Assembly (NCBI GenBank): GCA_029216955.1
Contig: JANAVB010005597.1
Span: 47,656,703 to 47,720,702 of the forward strand
From: Iris pallida
Lineage: Eukaryota; Streptophyta; Magnoliopsida; Asparagales; Iridaceae
Length of the DNA: 64,000 nt
Direction of reading: 5' to 3'
The position numbers were made by a program, and so were the translations under genes. A model generated the notes under the pieces. The model had not been told where the DNA came from. It worked only from the letters and a program-made list of their open reading frames with translations, and did not search any database. Position 1 is the stretch's first letter. Each line of letters begins with the position of its first letter. Of the stretch, positions 44,368 to 54,713 are shown one piece after another.

Positions 44368-45170
44368 GACCATCTCCCATGGTGATTTCTAAAATTGAGT
44401 TCTTATCCTACTTGGCATTGTACTTTAAGGCCTCGTTTGGTTACCGAAATTTGAGCTTGGAAAAGGAAAGTGATTCCTTTACTATGTTTGGGAGCCAAAG
44501 GAAAGTTGTTGGAAAGGAAAAATGATTCCCAAGAGGTAGGAAAATAAGGGGAAAAGTGGTTCCTCCCATTTATCTAAGGAATCACTTTCCCTCCAACTTT
44601 TCGCATTTATTACAAAAAGTTGACCAAAATATCCATGTTCATAATATTATTTACCATTTTTATCCATAATATCTTTTAGACAAAAATATTTCTAAGTAAT
44701 AATTATTTTTATTAGCACGAGGGTATTTTTGGAAAATTGACTTGATTTTGTTTCCTTTTCTTACAAACACCAAACACTATAATGGAAATTAAAGATATAT
44801 TCCGGCTATAATCCCGATCTTTCCAAACACCGGAAAGGAAAGTTTATAGGAATTATAATTTCCTAAAGGAAAGGAAATACCAAGGAATCAGTTTCCTTTT
44901 CTTTCCATTCCGCGAACCAAACGAGGCCTAAGGAGATTTCTATCATAGTTGGAAGAGTTTCTACATAAAAATTTTCTCCATTTCTATCATATGTGTCACA
45001 TAGTAAAATGATCAATTTAATGGTGTGGGTCCAATAATAATTGTCATGAGAGAGAAGAAAATTTCTATGAGAGTTTCTACAATGGTGATAGAAATCACCA
45101 TTGGGAGAAATTTTTTCTAAAATGGATTTCTTCCATAAAAATAGGGAAGATAGAAACCCCGGAGATGGTC
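44368..45170. mobile_element. Harbinger-like MITE (GACCATCTCC ends) split by another MITE
   Basis: Ends GACCATCTCC and GGAGATGGTC with TTA on both sides (44365-44367, 45171-45173). The interior is interrupted at 44429-44931. Confidence 0.8.
44429..44928. mobile_element. Tourist/Harbinger-like MITE (GGCCTCGTTTGGTT ends), nested
   Basis: 500 bp, ends GGCCTCGTTTGGTT and AACCAAACGAGGCC, flanked by TAA on both sides (44426-44428, 44929-44931). Confidence 0.88.
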
Positions 45171-45173
45171 TTA

Positions 45174-45383
45174 GGATTGTACTTCTATATCCAATTTTCT
45201 CTGGTTGTATTTCATTATAGTCTGATTTCTCTCTTTAGTCTTATAGCTGTATTTCTTTAATTTCCTGCATGCTGCTAATTGATTTGTGATGGCTTGCATA
45301 ATTTTACTCTTTAACTACAATAGTAAATTTATTCCCAAAAAAGGAGGAAATAAGTAGCCATAAGTGGAATATATTGTACTATT
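45174..45383. other. Host spacer
   Basis: Nothing identified. Confidence 0.4.
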
Positions 45384-45386
45384 TAA

Positions 45387-45773
45387 GAGCATCAATAGTG
45401 GATAAAATTGTGTCAATTATTCCTTTTGAAGTGTCTCCTATATTGACGTACAATGATACACTCCAAACAAGTACTCCAAATTAATATTCTTCCTCTCTTT
45501 TTTCTCTTTATTGTTTTTCATGTTTGGTAATATGTTTTCTTCCTTTTTTTTTCCTCTTTTTTTTCATTTCCTTTTTGGTAATAATGGCTAATTTGTGGGC
45601 CAAATAATTAATATAGCAAAGATAGGACATGCTCTAAATCTGGAGTGTTTTTTAGCTTTCTATCAATTTTCAAATGTGAACAAGTGTTCATTGCAGACTT
45701 CAAGTGCTACAAATTGTAAGCAAAGTCAAAATATAGCACTTGAAAGTTGAAACCTCTCCGACTGTGGATACTC
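45387..45773. mobile_element. Harbinger-like MITE, family 2, copy 2
   Basis: GAGCATCAATAGT ... CTGTGGATACTC with TAA on both sides. More diverged than copy 3. Confidence 0.75.
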
Positions 45774-45871
45774 TAAACACGTACTCCAAATTATTAGAAA
45801 TTGTGTAAATTATAATTTTTGGAGTGTCCCTTCGATATTGGCACACAATGGTACACTCCAAAGAAATACTC
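45774..45871. repeat. Partial family 2 MITE, about 98 bp
   Basis: Near-identical to the 5' part of copy 3 (aaacacgtactccaaattattag through ggtacactccaaagaaatact), differing at one or two bases: a recent local duplication. Confidence 0.75.
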
Positions 45872-45874
45872 TAA

Positions 45875-46279
45875 GAGCATCCACATTAGAGACACTCCAA
45901 ACACGTACTCCAAATTATTAGAAATTGTGTAAATTATAATTTTTGGAGTGTCCCTTTGATATTGGCACACAATGGTACACTCCAAAGAAATATTCCAAAT
46001 TAACATCTTCTATATTTTTTTTATTTTTTTTCATGTTTGGTAATATTTTTTTCTCTCTTTTTTTTTTCTTATTTTCTTTCCATATTTGGTAAAATTGGTT
46101 AATATTTGTGAGCCCAGAAATTAATGTAGTGGAGCTAGCACACATTTTAAATCTAGAGTGTCTCTTAGCTTTCTACTAATTTTCAAGTATGGACAAGTAT
46201 CCTCTATAGCCTTCAAGTGCTATAAAATTTGGTTAAAGTCAAAATGTAGCACATAAAATGTCTCTCACTGTGGATGCTC
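45875..46279. mobile_element. Harbinger-like MITE, family 2, copy 3
   Basis: GAGCATCCACATT ... ACTGTGGATGCTC, preceded by TAA and followed by TAG. Confidence 0.8.
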
Positions 46280-46389
46280 TAGCTACAATAATTTTGAAGT
46301 GGCCCACAGTTTATTTACAATCATCATATAAAAAAAAACAGGAAGAGTCCATCATAAAATTAGAGATGTATTTAAATTTCAAAACATGC

Positions 46390-46472
46390 ATGATGTATAA
46401 TCTATGGTATTTTTGTCCTCCGTTGATGTATAATCTTGGTATTTTTGTCCTCAGTTGATGTATAATCTTCGG
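46390..46472. repeat. About 32-bp tandem repeat, 2.5 units
   Basis: Unit gatgtataatct..ggtatttttgtcctc.gtt repeated. Confidence 0.75.
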
Positions 46473-46910
46473 GTTTTTTTTTCCCTGATTGAATGCGTCC
46501 GCCAAAATTCTCTAATTTTTATGATATTCTTACTGTATGTAAATGCAACTTATAGTGCCAAGTTATGGTTAAGGTTTTGGTTCTAACCATGCGGTGAGAA
46601 CACCTTGGTTAAGCTCTGCGAATATTTAGGAGGAATAGACAACAATGACCTCTCTTGAGTCCTTTGGATCCTACGATCGAGTAGATACATTATATAGATG
46701 TTGTCCAGACTACACAACAAAAAACTTTGTTTTAATGTAAGAAGATTAAAATGATTATAATACCGAGTTTACAATGAAATCTTCCAACGAAGCATCTTCT
46801 TGGAGAGTATGCTGATTGGAGTCTGGTCAGCACACGATCAATCTGTTCCGTTGATGATCTGACAAAGAGACAGCTTCAGCCATTGAAGCGTGTCGAGTCC
46901 ATATCGGGGC
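46473..46910. other. Host spacer, nothing identified
   Basis: No gene supported. Confidence 0.45.
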
Positions 46911-46913
46911 TAA

Positions 46914-47328
46914 GAGCATCTACAACCATATTGTCTTATTTTGTGTTGTGATTCCTATGTGGCATGAGGTACAAGACAATGTCTTTCCTATGTGATAAGA
47001 TGATATTCACACAAGACAATAAGATAAAAAAATATTCTCCAATGTAAAATTATTGAGAAGACAATAAAAAAAAATTTCAACTTCCAAGACAACTCATTCA
47101 CTTTTTTCATTTTTTATAAATATTTCTATTCATAATTGATGATGTGGAGACAAAGTCATTGTGAAGTGCATTGTCTAGATCTAGACAACCAACTTCACAT
47201 TGTCCTTGCCATGTCAACTTCATGATTTATTCTACATTTCCATTGGAAAATAATTTTTGAAATGAAAGTTTGTCATTCCTATGTGGCAACCATTTTTTCT
47301 AAACTCATAATAGGGTTAGGAGATGCTC
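46914..47328. mobile_element. Harbinger-like MITE, family 3
   Basis: Ends GAGCATCTACAACC and GGTTAGGAGATGCTC, TAA on both sides (46911-46913, 47329-47331). Element D begins three bases later. Confidence 0.8.
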
Positions 47329-47334
47329 TAAGCA

Positions 47335-49434
47335 TGTAATGACCCGCTCCGTCCTAGCGGAACGCCGATTCAAACGGCAAGTGCAACGACTCAAACGAGC
47401 CGTCGACCCGAAGAGTTGGCATCGACCTGAGGAAGAATCGATGCGAGACTTACATTGGCCCGTCAAGGATGAATCCAGACTTAGACTTTCAAAGGCGCAC
47501 TCGGATCGCTCGGCCGATGCGAACATCGCTAAGGTGGGTGGCTCCGATGAACCCGTCTTTGCTTAGCCTAGACACATAACAATACAGACACTATTGCTAG
47601 AATCGCTAGACGATAACACCGCGGATGTTAATAAATGACTCAACGCACCTAGCTAAGGGAATAATCCCATCTTGTATGCTTGTATAAAATATAGAAAGGA
47701 ATATGGAAAATGTGAGAACTCTCGTACCGCACTCCACGCTCGTGCTAAGGCACAAGCTTACGTTCAAGTTCCCTATGCGTTCAACAATGAAATAATGAAT
47801 GGTTTACAACAATGAAACGGGAAGACTATCGACATAGTCGTTCCGAGTAGAGTATAGCAACATTGAAAGGCCACGGGACCGATGGGTCGCCAAGGCGACT
47901 CCCGTACAGGGAGTTGCAAAATGTATAAATGAATGAATGAATGAATAAGTGAATGAATGAATCGATGAATGAATGAATGAATATGTGAATGAAATGAATC
48001 AATGAACAAACGGACAAGTGAAAGAAAGAAAAGAAAAAATGAAGAAAAGATAAGAAAGAAAGGAATGGTTAGCGACAGGTGTGACGGGCACGTGCAACGG
48101 GGCTCGCTACCCGCGCTGCACGGACGCCAACCTGGTCGATAACGCATTATGGCTAAGGGTTAGCCTACGGCTCGGAGACAGCCGTTAAGTTAAAATGACA
48201 AATAATACGAAATGGTCATGGACAATCCCCTCGTATACGGGAGGCGGGAGATATAAGGGATTTCCAGCGGCACGGTCAAAGGGGGGACGTGGTCGGTCCG
48301 GACGGAAATCAAAAATATGGCTTACGGGCTGCCTGGGTGCGGACTTGGCCATCCAGGGGACGTAAATGCAGCAGTATTTTAAGAGACTAACGGGGTGTGT
48401 GCCAGCCCGCACCCTACGTTAGTTGAGAAATACAACGGCTTGGTTATGTTCAAAATGGCTTGTGATGCCAGCGACCGGTGCATATAGATTTAAGTGGGCT
48501 TTACTGGTGGCAATCCACGTGCAAGTCCTTGCATTGAAATCAAAGTAGTCTAAGTTAACTAAATGAAGTGCCTTCGGAACAGGCTTGAATACAACACACC
48601 AAGTAATCGAGAGTACTTCGGCAATGGAGTTAAAAAATACGCCTACGACGTGCTAGGACCCGAGGCAGGGACACGCCCTTGACATTGAAAAGTTTACATG
48701 AACCACGTTAAGTTATTTCCTATGAATTGTTGACTAACTTGGTTTACTTTGGACAGGGAAGGCCAGACGGTAAGTATGGGTAAGTCATGCATGCATTTCC
48801 ATGCAGACACTTAAATTCGGCAACACGAGATAGGTTACGAAATATGTTATGAAACTGATCCTAAGGCAAGATTAGAAAGACAATGAATGATAGACGGTGC
48901 ACAAAAGTAAATAGAACGTGTTTGGTAATGATAGCATTGTAGGCGAGCTAGCCTCCCCACCAGTGCATAACAATGTACTGATAATCCCACAGTCTGCTTG
49001 CAGGATACAGGAGACGTCATCGGGTGCGGAGCTTCCCTCGAACGAGCTAAGGCACGGAGCTATCTCTGGGGCCTTGGAGCGTTGCAAGGAGCTGAAGCAC
49101 CATATACTGGACATAATGTATCGGAACATCGCCATGAATCATTCCATCTTGTAAGCCACTTGGCACGCCTTTTATGTTTCAGAGAGAGAGAGCTTGAGCG
49201 ATTTGTAATAACGGCCTAGCGCCGCTTGTAAACTTCTTGGGATATCAATAAAGAGTTGAATTCGCTTCAAATTGTGTTCATTTACTTTCCGCTGCAAATG
49301 GGGACACTCTGTGTGACTTGTGGCCTAGCTCAAATCGGCCGTTTCTGGAGATAGCCTTGCACGGGCGCAACCTAGGCCCGTGCGGCATCATGCCTTAGCG
49401 AGGACGATCGCTCCTATGGGAGCGGGGCGTGACA
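47335..49434 (+). repeat. Element D left LTR (2100 bp)
   Basis: Starts TGTAATGACCCGC, ends GGGGCGTGACA. Its last 150 bases align with the LTR end of element B (cggcatca, gaggacga, ggggcgtgaca). Contains a GAAT-rich microsatellite at about 47928-48010 and AATAAAG near 49240. Confidence 0.8.
49359..49424 (+). other. Two hairpins at the U5 end of element D LTR
   Basis: Hairpin one, 49359-49383: GCACGGGC pairs with GCCCGTGC. Hairpin two, 49409-49424: CGCTCC pairs with GGAGCG around TATG. Same positions and loops as in element B, with different stem bases. Confidence 0.6.
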
Positions 49435-49437
49435 GAT

Positions 49438-49449
49438 TGGTATCAAAGC
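49438..49449 (+). other. Element D primer binding site
   Basis: TGGTATCAAAGC, one mismatch from the initiator-Met site used by element B. Confidence 0.85.
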
Positions 49450-50187
49450 ACGGCTTTACGTCCTTGGACTTCATTTCGATTCTCTCAGTTTTGAAAGCTC
49501 TTTAAAACAAAAGAAGTGTACACTCTCTCTCGTTGTGCCTTGGGATGTTCCATACAATAGTCTAATATTTTCAAAAGCTCGTACAAGTATTCGGTTGAAC
49601 GGGATCGATAGGCAAAGGCCTTTGTGCCAAACCGTGACAGATTCGAGTTGGAAGGAATGCATGCTAAAAAGTTAGCAAACGCAAGGCGTGCTTGAATAAC
49701 CTTACGCTGACAATAACGAACGAGTACACGAGATCGAAGTATAGTTCGAACGGGATGGTTATGCACGCAGCCTTTTGGCTAAATTGTGCCGAGTAACGTG
49801 CACCTAGACTTTATGGTGCAAACGAGTTACAAGCGAGATCGACTATCGCTCGGACGAGAATAAGGAAGACTTAGAATGTATGTTGATAGAGACGCTACTT
49901 GACCGGCGCTAAAGCGAACACGGGGAAATGGTTCTTAGATTTTGAGGAATGAGCGAACGCGTAATTGGACATGTCGATCGGGAGTCGAATAACCTTTCGA
50001 GGATTTGTAGAATGACTTGACTCCGAGTGGTGTATGTGATAGCTTCGAAGAAGAGTAAGAGTGAGCGTCGACGACCAATCGAGTGGCTCGAACCCTGAGT
50101 GGTGTATGGACGTTATAGAAATTTGTTCGAGCGAGACTAAAGGATTTACGGATAAAACGAGTATGTCGGCAAGCGATGATATTGTTG
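49450..50187 (+). other. Element D interior, first fragment, non-coding
   Basis: CpG-rich, no ORF of note and no retroviral motif. Confidence 0.55.
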
Positions 50188-50833
50188 CGTAATGCCTGTG
50201 GTTCGTATTACGTATTTTTGGAAATACGTGTACGTATTTTCTTGTATTGTTCCTTGTTTAGTTTTTTTGGCTTGGTTTAACTCTCGGTTTGGGTTGGCTT
50301 GGTTTGGCCGGCTGGTTGCTTGGTCCATCATGGACCAAGGTGAACCCCCTACCTACCACCAACCCATGATATTTATTTCCCCACCAACCTTCTTTCTCCT
50401 CCATAACTCTCATTTATTTCTTCTTCTTCTTCCTTCCTCTCCACAACTCCCCAACCATAGGCAAGTGCAACTTGCTTCCACAAGAGAACTCATTTTTATG
50501 GTTCCATTAGCTTCTTCTCATGATTCTAAGACACATTAGAACTTGTCATTTTCTATTTTAAGGCTTTGATTCTTGTAGATCTACAATTTAGTATTTTCGG
50601 ATTTTGGTGGTTTTGATCTATCAAACTCCTTTGTTTTCAAGTTTTTATGGTTCCATGTTGTAGATAATTTTATTCTACCCAATTTTGACCTTTGGAAAGT
50701 TGGATTCGGACTTGTTTTGACCAAGTTATGAGCATTTGGAGTTTTGGGTTCCATCCTTGGAGTTCTTGCTATTCTTGCCATTTGGAGAAGACAGTGAGCA
50801 GTGAGCTAGCTTTTTAGCTTATGTCGCTGAGCT

Positions 50834-50973
50834 GTACGCTGCTCTTTAGTGAGCGTACGCTAGCCTTCGTACGCTGCTCTTTAGCGAGCGTACGCTAGCC
50901 TTCGTACGCTGCTCTTTAGCGAGCGTACGCTAGCCTTCGTACGCTGCTCTTTAGCGAGTGTACGCTCACCTTG
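50834..50973. repeat. 35-bp minisatellite with GCGTACGC palindromes, four units
   Basis: Unit gtacgctgctctttagcgagcg followed by tacgctagccttc. Further degenerate GAGCGTACGCT motifs continue to about 51245. Confidence 0.9.
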
Positions 50974-51380
50974 ATACGCTGTCTGTTGGCAGCAGTCTTG
51001 AGCGTACGCTAGCTTGAGCGTACGCGTGCCTTGGTACGATAGCTTAAGCGAGCAAGGCGTACGCTGGCCCCTTTCGTACGCTAGCTCGAGCGTACGCAGT
51101 CTTGAGCATACGCTAGCTTGAGCGTACGCTGACCTGTAGCTTGAGCGTGCCCTTGTGTACGCTGACCCTTGCATACGCTTCCCATTAGAAATGTATGGAT
51201 CCTTTGGTACGCAGACCTGAGCGTACGCTAGCCTGAGCGTAGCCTGGCTTGAGCGTAGCCTGATTACCCTTGATCTTCTATAGCCCTGTATATTGATATT
51301 TTATTAGATATTTTACGCCCATTTTATATCCTTACGCCTTTTGTCATGAACTTGATAATCATGGATTTGTTTAATATGTT

Positions 51381-51560
51381 TGGAAATGATACCTGAGCAT
51401 GACACGACAGTGACCCGTAGTGGTGCACTCCTGACATGAGTAACCTGACATGACCTGATAGTGGCCCGTCATGGCGCACTCCTGACAAGTATACTTGACA
51501 TGATAAACCTGACATGTTATATCTTGATAAGCTGTTGCGACGGCTACCTAACATGACATG
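51381..51560. repeat. Diverged tandem repeats in solo LTR E
   Basis: Repeats of cctgacatg and of gtgacccgtagtggtgcactcctgacatg-like units. Confidence 0.6.
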
Positions 51561-52890
51561 ACCTGTATGAATAACCTGGACACCGTGGGCGCTTGTGCTT
51601 GTATAAATAATCCAGTCCTGTCTTGCATCATGTCTAGGAGGGGACTCCTGAGTACCACGGTCAGGAGTACCTACTAAAATGGACTAAGGTTAACAACTAG
51701 ATTAATACATTAGTCATGAAGAGATTTCCCAGCTACAGGCAATCCCGTTACCTGGGCGCGCTTGGGATCTGTAGCCTGCCGTCGAGTAGGGCACATTTCC
51801 AGCACACTGTCATGTGTTGCACCCTTCAAGCTACTTAAGGGTACATGCGTTTCCTGGACGATGTACCCACCTGAATTCAACCCTAATCTCTCGACCTGGG
51901 TGACCTGGATGGTCTGCAGGACTTGTGGCTGTGGAATAATCTCACTGCATCTTGCTAGTAATTAGGCCTGTGATAACCCTAGTTAGTTAAAGTATCAAGC
52001 CGTAGTTCTTGCTTGGCCGTGAAATGATTGGATTGAGTCTGACCAGTCTAGTCTTGTCCCGATCCTGCTTCAGATTGCTATATGACCTGAATGTTTGTAT
52101 TTATTTTACCGATAAATGGTGAGAATTCCAAGTTCTGTTCAGACGAAGGGTTACAACCCCGGTCCTTGTTTGGTTTACGGGTTGTAACCTGGTTATCTGA
52201 ATAGTTCCATGGTTATCTCGTCGTATATCATCCTGGTGTATTTTCTTTATTTACAGTTCTTACTTTTATTTATATCTTGTACTGATTGCTGGTTTTAGTT
52301 CTTAAGTGAAGCCTCCTTTGTGGCACTTGTTCTTTCTGGGGTCTGACCTAGCTGGTTTTGTGTGGCCAGATTTTGGAGCAGCTACCGAGCATCTACCAAC
52401 ATTCCTGCCATATGGTGAACACTAGAAGGAATCCTGGCAACGAGTGGGTTATTTTTGGCTCTCCCACTCTATTGTAAAAATATTCTTTTGAGGCGTTTAG
52501 CCGACGAGCACCTGTTTAGCTCGATTGCACTTTACTTACTGTCTGCCTACGGGCTGTAACATGATTAACAGATCCTAGGGTTGATCATGTATGACTAAAC
52601 TCTTGCTAGTCCTCACATTTTGTAACGACTAGCTTCATGATCAGCTGAATATGTAATATTTGGGACGTCTTATTATTGTATATTTAATGATCATACATCT
52701 TGTAACATTTACTTACTTGCTGGTGATTGAGACACTAGGTTTGTTCATGACCATAGGAGACTGTTGGCTTGTAGTAAACCCTCAAGTATCTAGACAGCCG
52801 TGACCGTATAGCGAGATGGATTCCATTTCAATATACGTAGCTGGCTATGTCTGCCCCCGCTCTCCAGTATTCTGGTTCTGGGGCGTGACA

Positions 52891-53519
52891 CGCAAAGCCT
52901 TAGAACGAGTAACGCTTAGTTGGTTTTGACTTCGATAGTCTCAAACGAGATGTTGTTCGGATGAATTAAGAATGCGTAGTACGAATTACGAAACGGTTGA
53001 ATGGAGATTCGAAACGATAAAAAAATAGAGGTCTTGGTCGAGAAAACGTAGTGGACCGTGCATGCGATTTGGAATTTAGTTGAATGGATTAAAACTTGAG
53101 TTAAGACGAAATACTCAGACGAAACCGAAGTTAGCACGATCGGAAGATAGCGTGCATAGGAAACGTTGATTTGAAGATACGAGAATGACTAAGGAATTGA
53201 AATTGATGTTGCTCGATGAAGAGTTAGCACGCGACAATGTGAATTGAGAAAATTAAGTTGCACGACTTGGAATTTGTTGCAAAAGGAAGATCGTCAGGTT
53301 ATGTACATCATCGATGGTATTGAGGCGTACCAAAGATCGATGTACGATAACTCGGGGGTACTCTGATTCGATGAATGATGATCGTGTTAGAAGTTATTGT
53401 TTTGAAGGATGCTATGTTGGAAATGAATGTTTGGAATGAGGAAGGAAAGTGACTTGATTGTTCGGTGATAACCACAACGACAACGATCTTGTCTTGCGCG
53501 AGCGCAACTCCAGCCTCGC
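52891..53519 (+). other. Element D interior, second fragment, non-coding
   Basis: CpG-rich sequence without ORFs, ending at the CTCGC target site of element C. Confidence 0.5.
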
Positions 53520-53975
53520 TGTAAGCCCCTGTTTTTCAAATTCTAGTTAAATTAGTGTTAATTAATTTTTAAGTGTCATTTATAGCCTTAATTAATTATT
53601 AGGAATTTTAGGAATTTTTTTAGAATTTTTAAATAATTTTAAATAAGTTTTTAAATACAAAAATATTGTTTTGCAATTTTTCAAATTATTTTAATATCAA
53701 TTTGTAATTTTCTAAAATGTTTTTAATGCATTTTGTAATTTATTAAATTGTTTAGATATCAGTTTGCAAATTCTTATTTGTTTTATGCAAATTTTATTTG
53801 CATATATTACTGCGGGGACCTGTTTGTAATATCCTGAATTCTAGGGGACCTAAATGCAAAATCACCTACCCCCCCGACCGACTCTCTCTCTCTCTCCCCT
53901 GACTCGACGCTGCCCCGACGACCGACCTACGCTGCCCCCGCCGAATCCGGCTGCCCCCCGACCGACCTAAGACCC

Positions 53976-53983
53976 TATTTAAA
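53976..53983 (+). promoter_or_regulatory. Probable TATA box of element C LTR
   Basis: TATTTAAA followed by a CT- and C-rich leader; repeated in the 3' LTR at about 59108-59115. Confidence 0.5.
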
Positions 53984-54056
53984 CTCCCCTCGTTCCCCCC
54001 GACCTAACTACCACTTTCCCCGACCACCACGACCACCGTAGCTCCGCCCATCTAAC

Positions 54057-54080
54057 AAAAACCCTAGCCCTAACCCTAAC
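54057..54080 (+). promoter_or_regulatory. Telo-box-like motif in element C LTR
   Basis: AAAACCCTAGCCCTAACCCT contains the plant telo-box AAACCCTA and two telomere-type repeats, about 75 bases downstream of the TATA box. Confidence 0.5.
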
Positions 54081-54653
54081 TCCGGCGACCACCCTAGCGC
54101 CGCCTCGCCGCTCGTCCTCGCCGACTGTCTCCACCACCATTAGCTTCGCCTCGACGAGCCGACCCCAGCGCCACCACTCCGCCACGCCACCGACGCCCCC
54201 AGCCGCCGATCGCCTCCTCGACAGCAGCCAACCCCGTCGGACACGTACGTGTCACTCCCCCTCCCTTCGATTTGTGTCTCGTGTACACGGACACAGACTC
54301 GCCCAGCCTAGACGAATCTAGTGGTAAGTGCGGACACGGCAAACGCGTGTCGTGCGTGTCGTGAATCAACCCGACACATGGACTCCTGTGTCCCTAACTG
54401 TCAGGACACAGGATTATTATTATTTTTTTTATATATGTATAATAATTCAAAACCTAAAATAAAACTAACAAAAATCCTAAACTCTAACAAAACTAACGGG
54501 CTGACCCCCTGGCCAGCCCGACCCGCTCAAGAATCCCCCCCCCGCGCTGGCCCGAGTTCGAATCTCCCCCCCCCCCTGCTTCTCTTTCCTTTTCTTTTCT
54601 TTTCTTTTTCCTTTTTCTTTTTCTTTTTTCTTTTATATGTATATGTATATATA

Positions 54654-54713
<60 letters not shown>

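Larger units (their letters stand above)
50193..52890 (+). mobile_element. Solo LTR E (2698 bp)
   Basis: Starts TGCCTGTGGTTC, ends GGGGCGTGACA, flanked by CGTAA and CGCAA (one mismatch). No primer site follows and no second LTR is seen, so it is read as a solo LTR left by recombination. The left boundary depends on the imperfect target duplication. Confidence 0.6.

Noticed and set aside
54057..54080. Interstitial telomere block
   Set aside because: Only two to three degenerate units inside an LTR and repeated in its partner; read as a promoter motif.
54540..54570. B-box-like GAGTTCGAATCTC in the element C LTR as a second SINE
   Set aside because: No A box at proper spacing; the surrounding C runs make a chance match plausible.
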